64,000 nucleotides of DNA from Actinomadura cremea (GTDB lineage: Bacteria; Actinomycetota; Actinomycetes; Streptosporangiales; Streptosporangiaceae). The DNA lies in contig NZ_BMRF01000001.1 of the NCBI RefSeq assembly GCF_014648495.1, forward strand, positions 62,001 to 126,000, read 5' to 3'. The notes beneath the pieces are model-generated. The model saw only the letters and a list, made by a program, of their open reading frames with translations. It had not been told where the DNA came from and searched no databases. The position numbers were made by a program, and so were the translations under genes. The first letter of the stretch is position 1. Each line of letters starts with the position of its first letter. Below, in pieces: positions 26,868-35,396 of this stretch.

Positions 26868-28268
26868 TCAGGGGCGATGCGGGCGACCTATCTGGCGTGC
26901 AGGATGGGCCGACGAGGCTCCCGATCGCGATGCTCTCTTCCTGCGGCGGCGCTTCTTGCGGCTGGGTGCTCGACGGCGGGTCCGGTCGGTACCCGGAATC
27001 AAGCCTCGCGCTTTCATGACGTGGGCGGCGGTCTTCTCCGCAGCACGGTGGGCGACCTCGGGAAGGACGGAGGTGTAGGTGTCGGCGGTCAGCACGATGC
27101 TGGAATGGCCGAGCATGTCCTGCACCACCTTCAACTCCACCCCCGCTGCCAAAGCGAGAGTGGCGGCACCGTGCCGCAGGTCGTGCAGCCGGATCGGCGG
27201 CAAGCCGTGCTCGGCAATCAGCGTGCGGAAGATGCAACTGAGCCGGTCCGGCCCCAGAGGATCGCCGACGGGGCGGGTGATGACGTAACCACTGTCACGA
27301 TAACCGTGCCCTGCCTGCTGCTGTTCGCTCCGCTGGAGATCGCGGTGAGCGCGCAGGGCCGCGACCGTGGTGCGGTCCAGGGCAATGACGCGGGCACTGG
27401 AGGCGGTCTTGGGCGGGCACACCGCCAGATGGCCTTGATGCTGCTGGATTTGCTGCGAAATGACCGCGACGCCCTGCTCCAGGTCCACATCGCACCAGCG
27501 CAGCCCGGCCGCTTCCCCGTGCCGCAACCCGCGCAGGGCGATCAGGTGATACGCGGCGTAGAGACGGTGGTCACCGATGGCGTGGAGGAACTCGGCGGTC
27601 TGCGCCACCGTCCACACCGCGACCGGCGGACGCTCCCCCGTCCGCTGCCAGTGCTCGACCCGCGCCGCGGTCCACACGACCGCACGCGGACGCCGAGCAG
27701 GCGGCAACTCCACCCGTGCGGCTGGATTGTCGGAGATCAGGCCCCGGCGGAGCGCGGCGTTGAGGGCGGTGCGCAGCGTCGCCCGGATCCGGTTCAAGGT
27801 GGCCGCCGTCAACGGCCTTCCTTGACGCTCGTGATCGCGGGCGATGCGCGCGAACATCGCCTGCAAGTGGGGGACCGACAGTTCGGCCAGCGCCACCGTG
27901 CCCAGGTACGAGGCGAGGTAGAGACGGACGTGGCTCGCGTACCCGTCGACGGTGGACGCCGCACCGGTGCGGGTGGCGAGCCAGTGCGTGAGCCACTCAC
28001 CCACAGTGACTAGCCCCTGGCCCGAATCTGACGGCGCCCGGAGGCAGGCCAGAGCTTCTTCAGCGGCCTTCCTGGTGGTGAAGCCGCCGCGGCGGATCCG
28101 CCGACGACGGCCATCAGGACCGGCCGACAACTCGACCCGTAGGTACCAGCTCCCATGCCGTCGGCCGGCCGCCATGTTCGGGAAGCGGTCGCCCCACGCC
28201 TTCCCCGTTTGCGGATCCACGCACCCGCACCGCCGATAGACGCCACCGACACTCTTCGTAATCGCCAT
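26868..28268 (-). CDS. int: Tyrosine recombinase / phage-type integrase
   Basis: ATG 28268 is preferred over the frame opening at 28316 because the family starts MAITKSVGG with a short N-terminal zinc-like region (YRRCGCVDPQTGK). The product is 466 aa: an AP2-like arm-binding part, a SAM-like core-binding domain (about 90-190), then the catalytic domain. Catalytic residues visible: Arg in LRGLRHGEAAGLRW, Lys in CPPKTASSARVIAL, HDLRHG (His-x-x-Arg), GHSS, and Tyr in TADTYTSVLP. A basic tail (RKKRRRRKRASR) follows. All five core residues are present, so it should be active. It sits next to att copy B, which is its predicted substrate. Confidence 0.9.
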   Translation of the reverse strand: MAITKSVGGVYRRCGCVDPQTGKAWGDRFPNMAAGRRHGSWYLRVELSAGPDGRRRRIRRGGFTTRKAAEEALACLRAPSDSGQGLVTVGEWLTHWLATRTGAASTVDGYASHVRLYLASYLGTVALAELSVPHLQAMFARIARDHERQGRPLTAATLNRIRATLRTALNAALRRGLISDNPAARVELPPARRPRAVVWTAARVEHWQRTGERPPVAVWTVAQTAEFLHAIGDHRLYAAYHLIALRGLRHGEAAGLRWCDVDLEQGVAVISQQIQQHQGHLAVCPPKTASSARVIALDRTTVAALRAHRDLQRSEQQQAGHGYRDSGYVITRPVGDPLGPDRLSCIFRTLIAEHGLPPIRLHDLRHGAATLALAAGVELKVVQDMLGHSSIVLTADTYTSVLPEVAHRAAEKTAAHVMKARGLIPGTDRTRRRAPSRKKRRRRKRASRSGASSAHPARQIGRPHRP

Positions 28269-28402
28269 GCACGGTTCGTACACCGAGGAACTAGATCGTT
28301 GCGAGCTTCTTGCCAACCTCCTCAGCAGAACAGGTGTGCCGCATCGGAACGATCAGGATGCTTCTCCGCCGTGTCTGCGACAACCAGTCAATGCGCAGGG
28401 GC

Positions 28403-29797
28403 TCACCCGTTTTCGTGGGCTGGCCGGCCGGCTGACTGCTGGGACACGGTTTCAGAACGGGGTTCGTCAGTGGGGTCGTCAACCTGCGGCGGCTTGGTCG
28501 GGATGGGTTCGGGGCGTTGGAGGATCGCCACGGCGTCCTTGACGCGGCCGAGGTCGATGAGGTGCCAGGCCAGGACGCTGCCGACAACGTCCGCATCCGG
28601 TTCAAGGAGGGCGATGGCCTCCTCGATGCGTCCGGCGTCGGCCAGCAGCTCGGCGATGGCCCAAGTGTCGCGCTCGGGATGTGCCATCGCCAGGTCGATC
28701 GCCTCCTCGCGGCGGCCGCACGCGATCAGCAGAGGGAGCCGTATCCGGAAGAACTCCCATCCCTCTTCGCCGTCGCGCTCCTTGAGAGCGTCAAGATACG
28801 CCAGGCCGTCCTCGGGTCGGTTCTGGTCGGCATAGTGAGTGCACAGCATGTCGACGATCCAGTCCTCCTCCCCGCCGGGCGCGTCCGCGAGCGAGCGCAG
28901 CACCTCCGTCGCCTCCTCGCCCCGCCCGTGCCGCACCAACAGCTCCACGAGACGAACGGCCCCGTGGTTCCTACCGAACCCTGAACGCCCCGGCTGCCGG
29001 TACACCGCGATCGCGCCCTCCACGTCACCACACTCCTCCAGCACCTCCGCAAGACACTGCGCGGCGGTCCCGAGGGACTCGACCGCCGCATACGCACGCA
29101 GCTCCTCGATCCGGTCATGCCGTGCCAGTAGGTCGGCGAGTTGGTCTCGGCCGTTGACCGAGGTGGTTTCCCGGGTGTGCAGCAAGGCGATCGCCTCCTC
29201 GACGCGGCCCTGGCGTTCACGGATCGCCGCGAGCAGGCCGACGGCGTTGAAGGGTTCGATCCTGCGGCGGCCGCACGACCGGTCGTCGCAACTCCGGGGC
29301 GCATCGATTCGGGCGGTCAGCAGGGCGGCGGCGTCCTCGTCCCGTCCCGCAGCCTCGGCGACGTCGACCAGGACGCCAGCCAGCCACGCATCCGCGACGT
29401 GCGGGCGCAGCAGAGTGAACGCCTCATCGGCGCGGCCATGCCGGGCGAGCAGACGCGCGACGAACCCCAGCGCCGAACGCTCCCCCGCCTCCGCATGCGG
29501 ACGGGCCAGCACGATCGCCTCATCGCCCCTGCCCCACTCCTCCAACATCCCCGCCACGGCCTCGACGGCCTTCCACCATCCCGTGGCGACATACGGGGCA
29601 AGCACCGCCAACGCTTCTGCTCGCCGCCCTTGTTCGGTGAGCAGTCGCGCCTGCTCTCGAGCGCAGAACCACTCCCCCTGGCCGGCCTGGAACGCCACCT
29701 CATCGGTATGGCCGAGCTCAACCAGCCGCGAAACCAGATGCGGAGGAATGCAAGCAGCGTAAGTCCTGGTCCTGTAATCAAGATCAGCGGCATCCAT
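28403..29797 (-). CDS. Tetratricopeptide-like repeat protein
   Basis: ATG 29797 (MDAADLDYRTRTYAACIPPH) is chosen; the open frame upstream is arginine-rich. The 464-residue product is a continuous alpha-solenoid of about 34-residue repeats with the pattern G(R)xEEAIxLL, for example GRADEAFTLLRPH, GRVEEAIALLHT, GRGEEATEVL, GRIEEAIALLEPDAD and GRVKDAVAILQRP. No membrane segment or extra domain. It is cargo of the integrative element; a decayed copy of its C-terminus lies at 57590-57850. Protein-protein scaffold is the only safe role. Confidence 0.75.
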   Translation of the reverse strand: MDAADLDYRTRTYAACIPPHLVSRLVELGHTDEVAFQAGQGEWFCAREQARLLTEQGRRAEALAVLAPYVATGWWKAVEAVAGMLEEWGRGDEAIVLARPHAEAGERSALGFVARLLARHGRADEAFTLLRPHVADAWLAGVLVDVAEAAGRDEDAAALLTARIDAPRSCDDRSCGRRRIEPFNAVGLLAAIRERQGRVEEAIALLHTRETTSVNGRDQLADLLARHDRIEELRAYAAVESLGTAAQCLAEVLEECGDVEGAIAVYRQPGRSGFGRNHGAVRLVELLVRHGRGEEATEVLRSLADAPGGEEDWIVDMLCTHYADQNRPEDGLAYLDALKERDGEEGWEFFRIRLPLLIACGRREEAIDLAMAHPERDTWAIAELLADAGRIEEAIALLEPDADVVGSVLAWHLIDLGRVKDAVAILQRPEPIPTKPPQVDDPTDEPRSETVSQQSAGRPAHENG

Positions 29798-29956
29798 GGA
29801 CGTGCACCCTAGCCTCCGCCTCGGACGTGATTTTGAGGCCCATTCAGCGCACTGACGTCGTCGCTGTGCCACCCGCTAATTGAGGGGCTCCGGACAATGC
29901 CGACCTGCGGATTCCGCCAGAGCCGGAAGCTTCTCCCGTGGGCCCTCACCCGTGGT

Positions 29957-31243
29957 CTACCGAGGCTCGGTGAGCGGGTACCTGTCGCCGTCCTGACCCG
30001 GCTCCCGGGGGTCCAGCGGCTCGGCGCGGTTGACGATGAGCATGTCGGCGACGAGGTCGGCCACCTCGCCGTCCGGGCCGCGGCCGATCCTGGTCGGGTA
30101 CGATCCGTCGCCCCATCCGGCGGGGAACACGATCAGGTTGGCGCCCGTCGCGGGGTCGGTGAGTTCGGGGGTCTGGTCGTCCTCGTCAGCGCCGAACTTC
30201 TCCTCAAGGGCCTTGTCCGCGATGCTCGCCAGGGCCTCCACGGCTGTAGCGTCCACGAAGCATCCGAGCCCGGAATCGACGCCGAAGCCGAAGAACTGTC
30301 CCTCCCCCAGCACGCGGGGGTCCTGGCTTTCGAGCAGCGCAAGTTCCCAGCCGGTCACGGGCACGTCGCGGACGGCGAGCCGGGCCGCGGCCATCCGCCG
30401 GTGTTCCGGCTCGGCGTCCAACCGAACCCAGGACAGCATCAGGTCGTACTCGCCCGGCAGGATCGCCGTTGTGAACGGTTCGGCGCCGCCCTCCAGCCAA
30501 CCGGGGTCGGCGGCCGCGACCCTGCCGGACGGCATCCGCAGTGTCCCGGCCCGGCGGACCTCGACGGTGACCTCGTCGCCGGAATCGAGCCGGAACCGCG
30601 AGCCGTTAAGGAGGACCCGGTCCAGGTTCCGGGGGGCCAGCGGGCGGGGCGGCCGCCAGGGCCGCACTTCGGCGGGGAGTCCGTCGCCTTCGGCCGGGGA
30701 CACATCTCGCAGGACAGGCTTTTCGGCGAGTTTCCAGTCGCGATCGCTCAGGAGAGCGGCGAAACAGCTCCAGTCGCCGAACTCGGGGACGTCCACCCAG
30801 TAGTCCTCCGGGACGATCTCGCTGCCGGTGTCACGTCGGCCGCCGGCGTCACCGCCCGGCTCGTCCTGCAGCCACATCCGCCCGTCCAGGTGGACGACCC
30901 AGGTCCGGCGCGCCGCGTTCCCGTCGAACTCGGGCTGCTCGGCGTTCGCGTACGTCCACGAGAGCATCCGCTGGATGAAGAAGCGGCCTTCGGCCAGCAG
31001 ACGCCCTTCGACCTGGAAGTCGCGGCGCAGTTCCTCGTCCAGCAGCCAGGTCGAGCAGTAATGCTCCGCCCACGCGATCTCGACGACCGCGACCGGCCCG
31101 TCGGCCGAGGACAGCAGGACGGCGTACTGTTCGCCCGCGCGGTCCCGCGTCCGGGCCCGGCTCGTCGACAGCGGCCCCACCGCCGTACGGGTCGCCGGGT
31201 CCCAACCCTCGCAGTAGAAGACGTCGAGTTCAGCCACGTTCAT
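29957..31243 (-). CDS. DUF4241 protein, immunity-type cargo
   Basis: ATG 31243 has GGGAA upstream and matches the start (MNxxELDVFxCEGxDPATRT) conserved in the decayed copy at 60766. The 428-residue soluble product has two halves: an unrecognised N-terminal part and a C-terminal DUF4241 domain (about 290-410) with VTGWELALL, GFGVDSGLGCFVDA, LIVFPAGWGDGSYPTRIG and a final ADMLIVN. DUF4241 proteins are often found among immunity proteins of bacterial toxin systems. No partner toxin is adjacent here. Confidence 0.75.
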   Translation of the reverse strand: MNVAELDVFYCEGWDPATRTAVGPLSTSRARTRDRAGEQYAVLLSSADGPVAVVEIAWAEHYCSTWLLDEELRRDFQVEGRLLAEGRFFIQRMLSWTYANAEQPEFDGNAARRTWVVHLDGRMWLQDEPGGDAGGRRDTGSEIVPEDYWVDVPEFGDWSCFAALLSDRDWKLAEKPVLRDVSPAEGDGLPAEVRPWRPPRPLAPRNLDRVLLNGSRFRLDSGDEVTVEVRRAGTLRMPSGRVAAADPGWLEGGAEPFTTAILPGEYDLMLSWVRLDAEPEHRRMAAARLAVRDVPVTGWELALLESQDPRVLGEGQFFGFGVDSGLGCFVDATAVEALASIADKALEEKFGADEDDQTPELTDPATGANLIVFPAGWGDGSYPTRIGRGPDGEVADLVADMLIVNRAEPLDPREPGQDGDRYPLTEPR

Positions 31244-31419
31244 GCAGGTTCCCGTCTCGTGGGGTGTGGCCGAGGACGCTACCGACCTGTTGTGACATTC
31301 AGGGAAACCTGCCACACCGGGCACCTCCTCGTGACAGCACGGCACGGGCTCCGCCCGGACGTTACGGGCGGGACTCACGCGCAAGGAGACTACGTAGCGT
31401 TGAGAAACGCGGCAGTCCG

Positions 31420-31554
31420 CCGATCGAGTTCACCCTGGAGCCGGGCCAGACCATCCACCTGGAGATCGCCCCGGGAGGCAACGGTCTCCAGGCCTGGCAT
31501 GTGTACACGGCGAGAAGCTATCCGCGGCTGACGCTCTTGACGTCCGCTGACTGA
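31420..31554 (+). pseudogene. C-terminal fragment of an unrecognised small protein
   Basis: A + strand frame ends at 31554 with convincing protein text (IEFTLEPGQTIHLEIAPGGN, then HVYTARSYPRLTLLTSAD). Upstream the frame has no start or ribosome site. It is a fragment between the DUF4241 and barstar genes. The rest of 31244-31627 holds only a hairpin (31566-31590). Confidence 0.35.
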
Positions 31555-31565
31555 GCGAGCCCGGC

Positions 31566-31590
31566 AGGGGGCGTCGATATCCCGCCCCCT
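31566..31590. terminator. Short GC hairpin 3' of the barstar gene
   Basis: AGGGGGCG, a 9-base loop, CGCCCCCT. It lies 38 bases beyond the stop of the minus-strand barstar-domain gene and 12 bases beyond the + strand fragment, so it could stop both. There is no T-run. Confidence 0.35.
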
Positions 31591-31627
31591 GGCTGCATAG
31601 GTGCATGCCGCCCGGGCGACTTGCGGC

Positions 31628-32713
31628 TTACGCCATAGTGACGTGCATGCCGCCCTCGGCCAGGACGTCGAGGATCCCGGCGAACAGGTCGCAGGGCTCG
31701 CCGTCGGGTGTCAGGGTTTGGGACAGGTGCTCACGTGCGGTCGCGGCGTCTCGCCAGAGCAGGGTCGCGGGGGCGGTGTATCCAAAGGTGCCGCCCAGGC
31801 AGTCGTCCAGGGCTGCCAGGCAGCCGCCGAAGTAGCCGCCCGGCCCGTTCACCGCCTCGCCCAACGCCAGGAAGAGGCCCGGTTCGTCTGTGACGTGCCG
31901 ACCGTCGAGTTCGTAGGCGCGACCGGCCGGACGATCGCGGTGAGAGAGCCGACAGCCTCGTCCTCGGACGAGATCGAGCCAGGCCGCACGGTGCCGGGTG
32001 TCGAGGTCGGCCCAGGTGTTCGGAGTGTCGGGCGGTCCGGTGAACCACCGCTCCCAAAGGGGCCGAAGGTGGTCGGGAACGGGCGTGAAGCCCCTTCCGT
32101 CGAGTTCCAGGTCGATCAAGTCCGTTCCGGTGGAGGATGGGTGCCAGGTTTTGACCTTGGCCCTCTGCACCCGGTCGGTGAGCAGCTCCCCCTGGTCGTC
32201 CCGTATCTCCAGGGCGATCTCCTCCAGGTTCAGCGCCCGCCGGGTGCCCTTCGCCAGCGCCGCCCGCAACCGGCCACTGGGGGCCAGCCCCCGCAGGACG
32301 AGCGGAGGCGTGATCTGTTCGGGCGGCAGGATCCGAGCGAATTCGACACAAAAGCCGAGCCACCGGTACTCGTCGTGCACGCGGACGCGGCCCCGATACC
32401 CCTCGGGCGGGCCTTCGTAATCGTCGAGGCCAGTAAGCACGAGACCGCCCATCCCCGGGTGCCGCCCCAGGCTTCGGGCGTCCTCCAGCAGCCAGGGGCC
32501 GAACGCGTCGTCGTCCGGCAGCAGCCACACCCGGTCACCGACCCAGCCCTGTATTTCGGCGCCTTCCGGGGCCCAGCCGAACAGCTCGTACGTCCCGCAT
32601 TCGGGCTTGCCGAACAGACCGTCCACCGCGGCGCACATGCCCAAGACGTGGTCGTCGTCCGTATCTACCAGTGCAAACCGCCCGTGCCCGCGATGCTCCA
32701 TGGTGTGAATCAT
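31628..32713 (-). CDS. Barstar-domain protein (putative ribonuclease inhibitor/immunity)
   Basis: Start at ATG 32713 (next candidate 32701). The 361-residue soluble product has an unrecognised N-terminal 270 residues (HGRFALVDTDDDHVLGMCAA at the start) and a C-terminal barstar fold (about 275-350): AYELDGRHVTDEPGLFLALG, GPGGYFGGCLAALDDCLGG, APATLLWRDAATAREHL. Barstar binds and inhibits barnase-type RNases, so a toxin-neutralising role is likely. A decayed copy lies at 61033-61551. The gene is divergent from the SUKH-like gene, with about 110 bases between starts. Confidence 0.8.
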   Translation of the reverse strand: MIHTMEHRGHGRFALVDTDDDHVLGMCAAVDGLFGKPECGTYELFGWAPEGAEIQGWVGDRVWLLPDDDAFGPWLLEDARSLGRHPGMGGLVLTGLDDYEGPPEGYRGRVRVHDEYRWLGFCVEFARILPPEQITPPLVLRGLAPSGRLRAALAKGTRRALNLEEIALEIRDDQGELLTDRVQRAKVKTWHPSSTGTDLIDLELDGRGFTPVPDHLRPLWERWFTGPPDTPNTWADLDTRHRAAWLDLVRGRGCRLSHRDRPAGRAYELDGRHVTDEPGLFLALGEAVNGPGGYFGGCLAALDDCLGGTFGYTAPATLLWRDAATAREHLSQTLTPDGEPCDLFAGILDVLAEGGMHVTMA

Positions 32714-32811
32714 GCCCGGACGTGCCTTCGCGACAAAGCACGTTTCCGGGGCTCGTCCAGTCACTGGACGGTCCCGCCTGCGACTCGAAGTTCAGCGTCC
32801 GAGCGATCCGT

Positions 32812-32823
32812 TACAGTCGGTGC
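32812..32823 (+). promoter_or_regulatory. Leaderless -10 box of the SUKH-like gene
   Basis: TACAGT ends 6 bases before ATG 32824. Equivalent boxes (TAGAGT, TACAGC) lie 7 bases before the ATG of the decayed copies at 42315 and 57048, with the same CGGCGGC or CGGTGC spacer text. Spacing fits a -10 element of a leaderless mRNA. Confidence 0.5.
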
Positions 32824-33930
32824 ATGCCGCTGACCCGGTTGGCTGTAACCGACGACGGTGACGTGCTGGGGCTTGCAGGGCCCGGGGCGGATAGGTTCAC
32901 CGCCGGAGGCGCCGATGTCTCCGACGGACCGGACAGCACCGTGATCGTCGCGAACGCCGGAGACGATCTGGACGCCAGCGGAGTGCGCAACCGCGACACC
33001 TTCACACTCGTCGGACCCGTGCCTGGCAATGTCGCAGACCGGCTCCTGAGCAATTGGGGCGTCACCCCATGGTCACGGACCCGCTGGGAGTCGCACCCGG
33101 TCCATCTATTCGTCCGAATACCAGTGGGGCTGCTGTACCTCGGCACAGGACGGTACGCGCGGGCCCATAGCAGCCGCGATCAGCGCACGCTCGAAGATTG
33201 CCACCTGGCGATCGATCCGCCGCTGGATCTCGATGTGCTCGACCGGGTGCGTCCACCCAGCACGCCCACCGCACTGCCCGGGTTGGAATGGCTGGACCAC
33301 CTCGACGGCGACCGCGCCGCCGCTCTGCGGATGTTCACCGAAGGCTGGCACCCGGCCCCCTTCGGCGAGCCCGAACCCTCCACGGTCACCGATGTCCCGA
33401 CGACTCTGGCCGAGTTCTACCGGCTCGCCCACGGACGGCCGCACGTCCTGGGCGTCCAGAATTCCATCCGTCCCCCAGCCGAACTGCGCACCGACCACGA
33501 GGGCCTACTGGAGTTCGGCCTCGAGAGCCAGGGCGGTTTCGTCTGGGCACTGGACCCGAGCGAGGACGATCCGGTCGTGTGGACCATCGAGGACCCCACA
33601 TGCCGACATCGCGAACGCGAGCGATTGAGCGGCTTTCTCATCCAGTTCTCGCTGTACGAGGCCGTGATGTGCTCTTTCTACCGGGCCTGGACGGACTGGG
33701 TCCCGTGGCCGGTCGCCCACCGGCTGACGGGCACGCTGCGCCGCGTACCGCTCCGAACATGGATGTGGCCGCTGTTCCAAACCTCGTTTTACGTCGCACC
33801 CGGACTGATCATTGAGACCGCCGACGACCCCGAAGACGAACAGTGCCAGATCTCCGCCGGCGCCGCGCACCACAGCGTCCTCCGCCCCTTCGCAGACCTC
33901 GACATCCCATGGACACGCTTCGACGGCTGA
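32824..33930 (+). CDS. SUKH (SMI1/KNR4-like) immunity-type protein
   Basis: ATG 32824, 368 aa. The first 120 residues (TRLAVTDDGDVLGLAGPGAD, SGVRNRDTFTLVGPVPG) form a separate module that is repeated as decayed copies at 42315, 57048 and 61600. The centre (about 150-300) looks like a SUKH domain: TLAEFYRLAHGRPHVLGVQN, LLEFGLESQGGFVWALDP, DDPVVWTIED. SUKH proteins are common immunity proteins for polymorphic toxins. No ribosome site; the -10-like box 6 bases upstream suggests leaderless translation. It is the last gene before att copy C. Confidence 0.65.
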   Translation: MPLTRLAVTDDGDVLGLAGPGADRFTAGGADVSDGPDSTVIVANAGDDLDASGVRNRDTFTLVGPVPGNVADRLLSNWGVTPWSRTRWESHPVHLFVRIPVGLLYLGTGRYARAHSSRDQRTLEDCHLAIDPPLDLDVLDRVRPPSTPTALPGLEWLDHLDGDRAAALRMFTEGWHPAPFGEPEPSTVTDVPTTLAEFYRLAHGRPHVLGVQNSIRPPAELRTDHEGLLEFGLESQGGFVWALDPSEDDPVVWTIEDPTCRHRERERLSGFLIQFSLYEAVMCSFYRAWTDWVPWPVAHRLTGTLRRVPLRTWMWPLFQTSFYVAPGLIIETADDPEDEQCQISAGAAHHSVLRPFADLDIPWTRFDG

Positions 33931-33941
33931 ACGCCCGACAA

Positions 33942-34147
33942 CGGTCGTGTTCGCTCGTTGTTCGCTCGGCGGTTTTGGACCGGGGCGGCACGTAGCGGGA
34001 TGTGGCGGCATGGAGATGGTGCTGGATGCGGACAGACTGGTACATGGCAACCCTGAGAGCGCCGCTCTGATATGAGAGCTCCGGACTTTTAATCCGTAGG
34101 TTGTGGGTTCGAGTCCCACGCGACCCACCACCCCTGACCAGGGCAAA
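33942..34147 (+). repeat. attachment-site copy C with shared left arm
   Basis: The same 206-bp unit as copy B. Here the tRNA part keeps a little more of the anticodon stem (CCGGACTTTTAATCCG at 34081-34096). After the core a stem CCAGGGCAA/TTGCCCTGG forms (34137-34163), and a second pair of TTCGCTCG motifs lies at 34201-34224. Copy C is thus flanked by motif pairs on both sides, as an attP would be. Confidence 0.75.
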
Positions 34148-34200
34148 CGCGAGATTGCCCTGGTTTGCCCCCCGCCCGGCTCGTCCGGCTATGTCCCCGT

Positions 34201-34224
34201 GTTCGCTCGAAGTTCGCTCGTCGG
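34201..34224 (+). repeat. Doubled TTCGCTCG motif right of att copy C
   Basis: GTTCGCTCGAAGTTCGCTCG plus TCGG, the same motif pair and spacing as at 26406-26429 and 33949-33972 (GTTCGCTCGTTGTTCGCTCG). A candidate arm-type binding site for the integrase N-terminal domain. Confidence 0.5.
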
Positions 34225-34424
34225 TCGCGCCCCGCCCTCCAGGCCTGCCCCACCTCCCCCATCCAACGTCCAGACCGCCCAATAACATGCGTGCCGACAT
34301 CCTCATGACACAGCCGCCGCCCGGACGACAGCACACATCCGCGGCCACCGCACCGTCGAGGACCAGCACGGTCAACACTCTCAAGCCCCGAGCAGGAGCC
34401 CGTGAACACACCTACATCCCGGCC

Positions 34425-34683
34425 CCCGCCATCACCGGCGTGAACCCCAGCTCGGGGCCGGCCTTGCGGGTGAGGACAGGTCGTCATCACCGGCACCGGA
34501 TTCAACGCCGCGGCCCTCACGGTGAAGATCCGCGGGACGACCGTCCCGGCCTCCGGCTACACCGTGGACTCCGCCACACAGATCACGGTCGACGCTTGGC
34601 CTGCAGGGTCGGCCGGGGCCAAACAGGTCACCGTCACCACGACCGGCGATACATCGGCCCCAGCGACCTATACCTACAGCTGA
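34425..34683 (+). pseudogene. Frameshifted IPT/TIG-domain fragment
   Basis: One frame reads PAITGVNPSSGPAL; after a shift near 34470 another reads VVITGTGFNAAALTVKIRGT, VDSATQITVDAWPAGSAG, KQVTVTTTGDTSAPATYTYS and a stop at 34681. This is one immunoglobulin-like IPT/TIG domain of a surface or secreted protein, broken by a frameshift and lacking a signal sequence. Confidence 0.6.
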
Positions 34684-34725
34684 GCAGCACCTGAACTGCT
34701 GCCCTGATCCGACTGGGGCCGCGGC

Positions 34726-35214
34726 GTGCGGGACGCCGTGGAACGGGCGGCGGCCGCCGCCGGCACGGACGAGGTCATCGCCGAGCTGCCGCACGAGCTC
34801 GGTCCCCTGCTCGAGAACCGGTTCGTGGGCGGGCGGGAATTGTCGGGCGGGCGGTGGCAGCAGCTCGCGGCCGCCCGCGATTTCTACCGGGACGCGCCGC
34901 TGCTGATCTGCGACGAGCCGACCGCGGCGCTCGACGCGCGCGCCGAGCACCACCTCTTCGAGCAGATCCGCGAGCACGGCCGCACCGTCCTGCTGATCAC
35001 GCACCGGCTCGCGAGCGTCCGGCACGCCGACCGCATCTACGTGCTCGACGGCGGCCGGATCACCGGGCACGGCACCCACCGCGAGCTCATGGCCGAGGAC
35101 GGGCTCTACGCCGAGCTGTACGGGCTCCAGGCGTCCGCCTACCGGGCGCAGGGGCAGCCGGAGAGCGCCGCCGCGGGCGGGCAGCGTCCCACCGGGCATG
35201 AAGCGGTCATCTGA
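34726..35214 (+). pseudogene. ABC transporter ATPase, C-terminal fragment
   Basis: 162 residues with the ABC signature LSGGRWQQLAAARDF, Walker B LLICDEPTAALDA, and switch His ITHRLASVRHADRIYVLDGG, ending after GLYAELYGLQASAYRAQG. Walker A and the Q loop are missing, and a GTG simply happens to open the frame. It is the end of an exporter-type (membrane-fused) ABC protein. Not functional alone. Confidence 0.75.
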
Positions 35215-35396
35215 CCGGGCACCGGCCGCCGTGGCCGGACGCTGGGCGCGGCCGGAAGCGGACATCTGTTCCAGCCCCCAACTGGGGCACCCTCCAAGGC
35301 ACCCGCCTTTGTCTGACCGCTCTCGGCCCATAGCCGAGCATTACGGCCCATAAGGCAAGATTTCCGAACCCCCGAACCGCGCCGGGTTGGCGCCGA

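Larger units (their letters stand above)
26542..34147. mobile_element. Putative tRNA-Lys integrative element with integrase and immunity-type cargo
   Basis: Bounded by 62-bp direct repeats identical to the 3' half of tRNA-Lys(TTT). A complete tyrosine integrase lies 265 bases inside the left repeat, transcribed toward it. The cargo is TPR, DUF4241, barstar and SUKH-like genes. There are no replication, conjugation or phage structural genes, so the unit is an integrative island or a mobilisable fragment rather than an ICE or prophage. Confidence 0.6.

Noticed and set aside
29897-31531. Long + strand frame opposite the DUF4241 gene
   Set aside because: No domain and no ribosome site; the minus strand has a recognised family and a homologous remnant elsewhere.
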